In this document: positions 1 through 3,175 of the stretch, piece by piece
Numbering within the stretch: the stretch's first letter is position 1
Layout of the letters: each line of letters starts with the position of its first letter
Source of the DNA: Fusobacteriota bacterium
GTDB lineage: Bacteria; Fusobacteriota; Fusobacteriia; JAPLKR01
Length of the DNA: 7,787 bases
Assembly: GCA_026387965.1 (NCBI GenBank)
Contig: JAPLKR010000028.1
Span: forward strand, 1-7,787
Reading direction: 5' to 3'
The notes under the pieces: generated by a model
The model's input: the letters and a program-made list of their open reading frames with translations, nothing else
The model's database searches: none
What the model was told of the DNA's origin: nothing
Made by a program: the position numbers and the translations under genes

Positions 1-1
1 T

Positions 2-61
2 ATGATAGAATTAGCAATAATTCAATTGCAAAAAGAGAAACTTTCTAAGAAAAACAAATAA
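2..61 (+). CDS. Small peptide MIELAIIQLQKEKLSKKNK, unknown function
   Basis: This is a 19-residue ORF, almost identical to the one at 800-859 (Met-Leu in place of Met-Ile at the start). Its ribosome binding site would lie outside the window; the equivalent copy has GGGAGG five bases before the ATG. The peptide has a hydrophobic first half and a very basic second half (several Lys), so it could form a short amphipathic helix. The next small ORF starts 18 bases after its stop. I do not recognise it; expression is inferred only from duplication and from the ribosome binding site of its copy. Confidence 0.4.
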   Translation: MIELAIIQLQKEKLSKKNK

Positions 62-79
62 TAAAACTTAGGAGATGTA

Positions 80-124
80 ATGATTAAGAAGTCATGGGCA
101 GTTGAGTTTTATAGCACAGAATAA
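80..124 (+). CDS. Small peptide MIKKSWAVEFYSTE, unknown function
   Basis: This 14-residue ORF has TTAGGAG (68-74) five bases before its ATG. Its first eleven residues, MIKKSWAVEFY, are shared with three other ORFs in the window (505-573, 713-781 and 878-922); the tail STE is shared only with 878-922. Its stop runs directly into the terminator stem at 124-156, so it is the last translated element of its transcript. The sequence before the start contains ATGTAATG, in which a start-stop pair overlaps the real start. It could be a leader peptide or a peptide shortened by recombination. No function is recognised. Confidence 0.45.
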   Translation: MIKKSWAVEFYSTE

Positions 125-160
125 AAGCTAATCATGCGAAATAAATGATTAGCTTTTTTT
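124..160 (+). terminator. Rho-independent terminator after small-ORF unit, copy 1
   Basis: A perfect 12-bp stem (AAAGCTAATCAT, 124-135, with ATGATTAGCTTT, 145-156) encloses a 9-base loop and leads into seven T residues (154-160). It immediately follows the stop of the 14-residue ORF. An identical copy lies at 922-958. Confidence 0.9.
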
Positions 161-228
161 ATTTGCAAAGAAAATGTGAAGAGTGAAGATCTCTAATGTT
201 AAGTATTTTTTAGAAGCTTGAAGGAGTA

Positions 229-430
229 ACTTTTGGAGGACATTTTAGGAATGATGCGTTATACCGCATGTGAATTGGTAATTAAAGAGACTTAGAAGAC
301 TCTTTTTAATTTATTCCGAGAATGCATAATATATAAATCGATTGAGCACGGTGTGGTTAGATTTAATTTGATATTTGAAGATTAACGAGAAATAATAAAT
401 TCTTATGCGCATAAGCAGATTTACTTAAAT
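229..430. other. Non-coding stretch between the two small-ORF blocks
   Basis: I see no ORF with a convincing ribosome binding site here on either strand. It holds a small hairpin (ATGCG 254-258, CGCAT 265-269, loop TTATAC), a weak terminator-like hairpin (AAAGAG 284-289 with CTCTTT 300-305, followed by two more T), and a 14-bp perfect palindrome at 402-415. The rest is AT-rich filler before the promoter at 440-468. Confidence 0.5.
402..415. promoter_or_regulatory. Perfect palindrome, possible operator
   Basis: CTTATGCGCATAAG is its own reverse complement over 14 bases. It ends 24 bases before the -35 hexamer of the small-ORF promoter at 440-468, a position suited to an activator or repressor dimer. 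The related promoter at 649-677 has no such palindrome. Binding is inferred from symmetry and position only. Confidence 0.4.
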
Positions 431-439
431 ACAATTAAG

Positions 440-468
440 TTGCATATATGTAAATAAAGTGCTATACT
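440..468 (+). promoter_or_regulatory. Promoter P1 of the small-peptide cluster
   Basis: TTGCAT (440-445), a 17-base spacer and TATACT (463-468) give a good housekeeping-type promoter. Transcription would start near 475 and reach the first MIKK ORF about 30 bases later. The surrounding sequence (TTAAATAC-ATT-A-TTG ... AAATAAAG) is repeated around the promoter at 649-677, so the promoter was duplicated along with the ORF. Confidence 0.7.
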
Positions 469-481
469 TTGTGTGTGGAAA

Positions 482-598
482 AAAGTAAAACTTAGGAGGC
501 AAAAATGATTAAGAAATCATGGGCAGTTGAGTTTTATAGAGATTTAAGAGAAACGGTAAGATTTACAAAATAAATTATTAGGGAGGTCAATATGTTAG
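482..598 (+). repeat. 208-bp tandem unit, conserved core copy A
   Basis: Bases 482-598 match 690-806 at an offset of 208 with two differences (A/G just before the ATG, and a silent G/A in the Thr codon of the 22-residue ORF). The core spans the ribosome binding site, the 22-residue ORF, the next ribosome binding site and the first codons of the following ORF. The similarity continues more weakly upstream through the promoters. Confidence 0.9.
505..573 (+). CDS. Small peptide MIKKSWAVEFYRDLR..., unknown function (copy A)
   Basis: This 22-residue ORF begins MIKKSWAVEFYRDLR and ends ETVRFTK. It has a near-perfect ribosome binding site (AGGAGG, 494-499) five bases before ATG and lies about 30 bases after the predicted start of transcription from P1. 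An identical peptide is encoded at 713-781, where the one coding difference is silent. The peptide is charged, with one Trp, two Phe and one Tyr, and has no signal peptide or membrane segment. Strong translation signals and conserved residues argue that it is translated; it may be a regulatory leader peptide, a signalling peptide or a short membrane-active peptide. I do not recognise the family. Confidence 0.6.
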   Translation: MIKKSWAVEFYRDLRETVRFTK

Positions 599-666
599 CA
601 AGGACAATAGTACAGTTAAAAAAATATATTCGCTTAAATACGATTGAGTTGAATTCGTGCAAATAA
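592..666 (+). CDS. Small ORF MLARTIVQLKKYIRL..., probably a recombined copy
   Basis: This 24-residue ORF has GGGAGG (581-586) five bases before ATG. It occupies the same place after the MIKK ORF as the 19-residue ORF at 800-859 and shares its start and a QL-K pattern, but its second half is encoded by the DNA that forms promoter P2 (649-677). That overlap suggests the tandem duplication fused the start of one ORF to the next promoter region, so it may be a by-product of rearrangement rather than a selected peptide. Confidence 0.35.
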   Translation: MLARTIVQLKKYIRLNTIELNSCK

Positions 667-677
667 AGAGACATACT
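649..677 (+). promoter_or_regulatory. Promoter P2 of the small-peptide cluster
   Basis: TTGAAT (649-654), a 17-base spacer and CATACT (672-677) match P1 in spacing and in flanking sequence, with a weaker -10. It would drive the second 22-residue ORF (713-781), the 19-residue ORF, the 14-residue ORF and stop at the terminator at 922-958. It lies inside the end of the preceding small ORF. Confidence 0.6.
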
Positions 678-689
678 AAATGTATAAAA

Positions 690-806
690 AAAGTAAAACT
701 TAGGAGGCGAAAATGATTAAGAAATCATGGGCAGTTGAGTTTTATAGAGATTTAAGAGAAACAGTAAGATTTACAAAATAAATTATTAGGGAGGTCAATA
801 TGTTAG
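690..806 (+). repeat. 208-bp tandem unit, conserved core copy B
   Basis: This is the second copy of the segment at 482-598, two differences in 117 bases. Its right end overlaps the start of the second 228-bp repeat at 799, so the two duplications are nested: the 228-bp unit continues the natural downstream part of the 208-bp unit. Confidence 0.9.
713..781 (+). CDS. Small peptide MIKKSWAVEFYRDLR..., unknown function (copy B)
   Basis: This ORF encodes the same 22 residues as 505-573, with AGGAGG five bases before ATG. The only coding difference from copy A (ACA for ACG, Thr) is silent, which fits selection on the peptide, although recent duplication would explain it equally well. Copy B heads the most complete unit: promoter P2, 22-residue ORF, 19-residue ORF, 14-residue ORF, terminator. 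Confidence 0.6.
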   Translation: MIKKSWAVEFYRDLRETVRFTK

Positions 807-859
807 AATTAGCAATAATTCAATTGCAAAAAGAGAAACTTTCTAAGAAAAACAAATAA
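800..859 (+). CDS. Small peptide MLELAIIQLQKEKLSKKNK, unknown function
   Basis: This 19-residue ORF has GGGAGG (789-794) five bases before ATG and starts 18 bases after the stop of copy B, as in a polycistronic message. A hydrophobic N-terminal half (LELAII) and a Lys-rich C-terminal half resemble short amphipathic, membrane-active peptides in general character only. It is duplicated at 2-61 with a single residue change. No family is recognised. Confidence 0.45.
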   Translation: MLELAIIQLQKEKLSKKNK

Positions 860-877
860 TAAAACTTAGGAGATGTA

Positions 878-922
878 ATGATTAAGAAGTCATGGGCAGT
901 TGAGTTTTATAGTACAGAATAA
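878..922 (+). CDS. Small peptide MIKKSWAVEFYSTE, unknown function (copy 2)
   Basis: This 14-residue ORF gives the same peptide as 80-124; one Ser codon differs silently. TTAGGAG ends five bases before ATG. It shares the first eleven residues of the 22-residue peptides, then diverges to STE and a stop that abuts the terminator. The most complete unit therefore carries both a long and a short version of the MIKK peptide. Confidence 0.45.
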   Translation: MIKKSWAVEFYSTE

Positions 923-958
923 AAGCTAATCATGCGAAATAAATGATTAGCTTTTTTT
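922..958 (+). terminator. Rho-independent terminator after small-ORF unit, copy 2
   Basis: Identical to the hairpin at 124-160: a 12-bp perfect stem, a 9-base loop and seven T residues. It closes the P2 transcript and insulates the TM2-sigma operon downstream. Confidence 0.9.
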
Positions 959-1047
959 ATTTGCAAAGAAAATGTGAAGAGTGAAGATCTCTAATATTAA
1001 GTATTTTTTAGAAGCTTGAAGGAGTAGCGACTGTCTTTAAAAATTAG

Positions 1048-1076
1048 TTGAATTACATTTAAAATCATGTTATTAT
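1048..1076 (+). promoter_or_regulatory. Promoter of the TM2-sigma operon
   Basis: TTGAAT (1048-1053), a 17-base spacer and TATTAT (1071-1076) lie 36 bases before the TM2 gene start. The predicted transcript would begin near 1083, leaving a short untranslated leader that holds the ribosome binding site. The -35 hexamer is the same variant as in P2. Confidence 0.7.
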
Positions 1077-1111
1077 GGATTTAATAACTAAGCTTATGGA
1101 GGAAAATTTAC

Positions 1112-1486
1112 ATGAGAAACATCGCGTGTCCAGTATGTCATAAAATTTTTGAAGTTAAGTCGGAGTATTGTCCACATTGTAATAGCAAGATACTTAAAAA
1201 AGTTCAAGGAGTTGCTAAGGTGCAAAAAAAGAGAGCTGTTGCTGGGTGGCTTGCTATTTTAGTCGGTTCAGTGGGAATGCATAAATTTTATCTCGGTTAT
1301 AATAAGCAAGGTATTGTGATGCTTATTATTTCATTTATATGTGCCGTATTTGCAAGTACATTGTACGCAGAAATAATATTTTGTATAGTAGCATTGATCG
1401 GTATTTTAGAAGGAGTTACTTATCTAAGAAAAACGGATAAAGAGTTTAATCGAATTTACATAAGAAATCAACAGTATTGGTTTTAG
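1112..1486 (+). CDS. Zinc-ribbon and TM2-domain membrane protein
   Basis: This is a 124-residue protein. Residues 6-23 form a zinc ribbon (C6, C9, C20 and C23 in two CxxC pairs). Residues 40-105 are a TM2 domain: a first hydrophobic segment (about 43-56), the signature turn with HKFYLG (57-62), then one or two membrane segments (about 68-105). The C-terminal tail is polar. TM2 proteins are small bacterial membrane proteins of mostly unknown role; the zinc ribbon probably lies in the cytoplasm. GGAGGA (1098-1103) precedes the ATG by eight bases. The sigma-factor gene starts 13 bases after its stop, so the two are co-transcribed; a role in sensing a membrane state and passing it to the sigma factor is conceivable but is only inference. 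Confidence 0.85.
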   Translation: MRNIACPVCHKIFEVKSEYCPHCNSKILKKVQGVAKVQKKRAVAGWLAILVGSVGMHKFYLGYNKQGIVMLIISFICAVFASTLYAEIIFCIVALIGILEGVTYLRKTDKEFNRIYIRNQQYWF

Positions 1487-1499
1487 TCAAGGGGGAAAT

Positions 1500-2369
1500 A
1501 TGGAAAGAGACGAAGTTGAAAGTGAAGAGATACGCGAAGAGAGTGAAGAACTTGATATTATCAAAATGTACCTGAATGAGCTCCATTATATTGAGCCTAT
1601 AACGCTAGAAGAAGAATATAAAATATCTAAAGCGGCGTTTGAAGGTAATGAAGAAGCTAGAGAAAAGTTATATGTATGTAATTTGAAATTAGTTGTGAGC
1701 TTAGCTAAACGCTATCTTTACAGCGGTCTTCCAATACTCGATTTAATTCAAGAGGGGAACGTTGGTTTAGTAGAAGCCGTGAATCGATTTGATGTATCTA
1801 AAGGATATAAGTTTTCAACTTATGCAGCACATTGGATTAAAAAAGAGATTATTCGATATATTGCAGATCAAGGCAAATCAATTCGAATTCCACAACATGT
1901 TATGTCATTTGTATATAGAATAAAAAAAGTCAAAAGAGAGTTTTATCAAATGCATAGCAGAGAACCTGAGATTATTGAAATAGCGGAAATTTTGGACGCC
2001 GATGCATGGAGAGTGCAAGAGGTTCTTTCATATCAATTAGATAGTGTTTCATTAGAAGCCCCAGTGGGAGATGAAGAAGAAAAAAATCTTTCTGATTTTG
2101 TTGAGGACTGTACAAGAATGTCTCCTTATGAAGAAATAGAGCGTAAAATGCTGAAAAAAGAGATTATTAAGGTACTAGATGGTCTCAGTATTCAGGAAAA
2201 GGATGTCATTGTTGCCTACTATGCACTTGAAAATGATTTGACTCCATCAATAGATAGTGTGGCCGATAAGTTTAATATTTCAGTAGAAGAAGTTAGGCAA
2301 ATTGAATATAGAGCACTAAAAAAACTAAGAAGCCCAAATATTAAAAGAAAATTGATTGCTTTAAGATAA
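1500..2369 (+). CDS. Sigma-70 family RNA polymerase sigma factor, short and divergent
   Basis: This 289-residue protein has sigma regions 1.2 (about 18-50), 2.1-2.4 (61-135, with DLIQEGNVGLVEAVNRFD and KFSTYA), 3 (about 136-190) and 4 (about 225-280, ending in VRQIEYRALKKLR). Region 1.1 is missing, so it is shorter than RpoD/SigA and looks like a group 2 or alternative factor. Residues that in SigA/RpoD contact the -10 element are changed: the TWWIRQAITR segment reads AHWIKKEIIR (110-119). In region 4.2 the position matching the -35-contacting Arg584 of E. coli RpoD is Val262, while Gln267 (Gln589) is kept. AAGGGGG precedes the ATG by a few bases. It is the second gene of an operon with the TM2 protein and is followed by a terminator. 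Family assignment is certain; the alignment numbers are from memory. Confidence 0.93.
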   Translation: MERDEVESEEIREESEELDIIKMYLNELHYIEPITLEEEYKISKAAFEGNEEAREKLYVCNLKLVVSLAKRYLYSGLPILDLIQEGNVGLVEAVNRFDVSKGYKFSTYAAHWIKKEIIRYIADQGKSIRIPQHVMSFVYRIKKVKREFYQMHSREPEIIEIAEILDADAWRVQEVLSYQLDSVSLEAPVGDEEEKNLSDFVEDCTRMSPYEEIERKMLKKEIIKVLDGLSIQEKDVIVAYYALENDLTPSIDSVADKFNISVEEVRQIEYRALKKLRSPNIKRKLIALR

Positions 2370-2401
2370 AATCTGTTGATTTCCAATCGACAGATTTTTT
2401 T
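2368..2401 (+). terminator. Rho-independent terminator of the TM2-sigma operon
   Basis: The stem AAATCTGTTGAT pairs with ATCGACAGATTT through one T-G wobble, around a TTCCA loop, and runs into seven T residues. It starts inside the sigma-factor stop codon. Confidence 0.9.
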
Positions 2402-2578
2402 ATGTTGGTATTAATTAATTTCAACTTATCACGAGCAAAAATTAATAGATTTTTTTACTGAATCATGCTTATTATGATTAGTTTGACATGTATTGAAAGT
2501 TGGGTGGATATTGAGGCGTTGCTAAATAATTTTTAAGTATATTTATATCAAGAAGCCAAATCATAGGAGGCAAATAAA
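2402..2578. other. Intergenic region before a broken small gene
   Basis: No ORF is supported. A TTGACA hexamer (2483-2488) is followed after 18 bases by GATATT (2507-2512), a possible but weak promoter for the broken gene at 2579. A strong ribosome binding site (AGGAGG, 2565-2570) lies at the right end, eight bases before its ATG. Confidence 0.35.
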
Positions 2579-2778
2579 ATGAAAAAACTAATTTATTAGC
2601 AGTAGGGATGCTGTTAATTACAAGTATAATGGTTGCAACAAGTATCTACCGATATAGAAACAAGCATTATTGGGGTCCAGTACCAGACTATTTCTACTTT
2701 TAATTGCAATTATTTAATCAAATCGATCAATCTGTTCAATTTATCAATAATGATGATGGTGGAGATGGCGTTGTATAG
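2579..2778 (+). pseudogene. Broken gene for a small secreted or membrane peptide
   Basis: An ATG (2579) with AGGAGG eight bases upstream starts a peptide that stops after six codons. One extra A in the A6 run after the ATG would open a frame reading MKKTNLLAVGMLLITSIMVA, then TSIYRYRNKHYWGPVPDYFYF, to a TAA at 2701. Past that stop the same frame continues as LQLFNQIDQSVQFINNDDGG and DGVV to TAG at 2776-2778, which still looks like protein. The original was probably a product of about 66 residues with a Lys-Lys hydrophobic signal or anchor and a polar, acidic tail. One base deletion plus one nonsense change fits decay; slippage on the A run could restore only the first 41 residues. No family is recognised. 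Confidence 0.6.
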
Positions 2779-2802
2779 GGGTGTAAATATTGAATTGGGA
2801 AA

Positions 2803-2840
2803 ATGATATCAGCGAACTCAAAAACCTATATGGATATCAT
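2803..2840. repeat. Inverted repeat upstream of the tracrRNA promoter
   Basis: ATGATATC (2803-2810) and GATATCAT (2833-2840) are exact inverted copies separated by 22 bases. They lie about 70 bases before the tracrRNA -35 element. This could be an RNA hairpin end or a protein-binding site. The stretch 2841-2909 after it has no other feature that I can support. Confidence 0.3.
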
Positions 2841-2909
2841 CTGGCAACTTCGAACAGTACGCGACAAAGATAGCAACCACTCAGGAATTGTTCTCAATAA
2901 CTGGCGACC

Positions 2910-2938
2910 TTGACAACTGAAAAAGAGAATGGTATACT
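2910..2938 (+). promoter_or_regulatory. tracrRNA promoter
   Basis: TTGACA (2910-2915), a 17-base spacer and TATACT (2933-2938), preceded by TGG, give an almost ideal vegetative promoter with an added extended -10. It is the strongest promoter in the window and predicts a start near A2945. Confidence 0.85.
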
Positions 2939-2944
2939 AATTTT

Positions 2945-3103
2945 ATCAGCGACGGCTGAAGCTGACGACGGTTAGCGAAAAAAAGGAACCTAAAAAATTA
3001 TACCATATCCAAATTTTGCTAGGTTGCTATAATAAGGCTGCTTTCGAGCATGCCGCAAAGCTCTAATCCCCAGTGATTCATTTCACTGGGGATTATCTTT
3101 TAT
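2945..3103 (+). ncRNA. tracrRNA, long form
   Basis: This RNA pairs with the crRNA repeat and with Cas9. The anti-repeat is 2997-3033: against the repeat at 7752-7787 it gives 7 bp, a UUC/UUG internal loop, 5 bp, a small internal loop and 20 bp without a mismatch, so the whole repeat is covered. After the anti-repeat comes a hairpin (3036-3054) with a GGC/GCC base, a UGCU/AGCA upper stem, one bulged U and a UUCG loop, then CGCAAAGCTCT and the terminator hairpin. This order (AUAAGGC ... GCCGCAA-GCUCU ... CCCC) matches the Neisseria tracrRNA layout as I recall it. The leader 2945-2996 has two small hairpins and can fold onto the anti-repeat. RNase III processing would trim the leader. The ends are predicted from the promoter and terminator. 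Confidence 0.92.
3065..3103 (+). terminator. tracrRNA terminator hairpin
   Basis: AATCCCCAGTG (3065-3075) and CACTGGGGATT (3084-3094) form a perfect 11-bp stem with an 8-base loop. The following T tract (ATCTTTTATATTT) is interrupted, so some read-through into cas9 is possible. The hairpin is also the 3' structural element of the tracrRNA. Confidence 0.85.
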
Positions 3104-3112
3104 ATTTCACTA

Positions 3113-3141
3113 TTAATTAAATTTAAATAATGTGGTAAAAT
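3113..3141 (+). promoter_or_regulatory. cas9 promoter with extended -10
   Basis: TAAAAT (3136-3141) is preceded by TGG, an extended -10, with a poor -35 (TTAATT, 3113-3118) 17 bases upstream. The transcript would start near 3148 and lead into GGGAG (3165-3169) and the cas9 ATG. It is much weaker by eye than the tracrRNA promoter. Confidence 0.6.
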
Positions 3142-3175
3142 ATAAATAAGCAAATTTTATTAATGGGAGAAAATT

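Larger units (their letters stand above)
1..228 (+). repeat. 228-bp direct repeat, copy 1
   Basis: Bases 1-228 recur at 799-1026 without any gap and with only three differences (positions 5, 115 and 198, against 803, 913 and 996). The unit holds the 19-residue ORF, the 14-residue MIKK ORF, a terminator and about 68 bases of non-coding tail, so it is a duplicated transcription-unit end. One difference changes Ile to Leu in the first peptide, one is a silent Ser codon change and one is non-coding. The copy is cut by the left edge of the window, so the true repeat may be longer. It has no inverted ends or transposase, so it does not look like an insertion sequence. Confidence 0.95.
799..1026 (+). 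repeat. 228-bp direct repeat, copy 2
   Basis: This is the second copy of 1-228 (225 of 228 bases identical, offset 798). It carries the 19-residue ORF, the 14-residue ORF, the terminator and a non-coding tail ending in GGAGTA. After 1026 the sequence changes at once to the promoter region of the TM2-protein gene, so 1026 is a sharp duplication boundary. Confidence 0.95.

Noticed and set aside
75-82. ATGTAATG start-stop element as a regulatory minimal ORF
   Set aside because: The first ATG directly abuts the GGAG and has no room for initiation; the second ATG has the right spacing, so this is probably chance.
284-307. AAAGAG/CTCTTT hairpin with T run as a true terminator
   Set aside because: The stem is only six base pairs and AT-rich, with no gene before it; it is noted in the non-coding stretch but not called.
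1-1026. Insertion sequence or CRISPR array as explanation for the left-hand repeats
   Set aside because: There are no transposase codons, terminal inverted repeats or target duplications, and the repeats are long, few and carry ORFs and terminators rather than regular spacers.
2750-2806. Short ORF starting MMMVEMALYRG after the broken peptide gene
   Set aside because: It has no ribosome binding site, and the other frame here continues the broken peptide convincingly (Q-L-F-N-Q-I-D to the acidic end).
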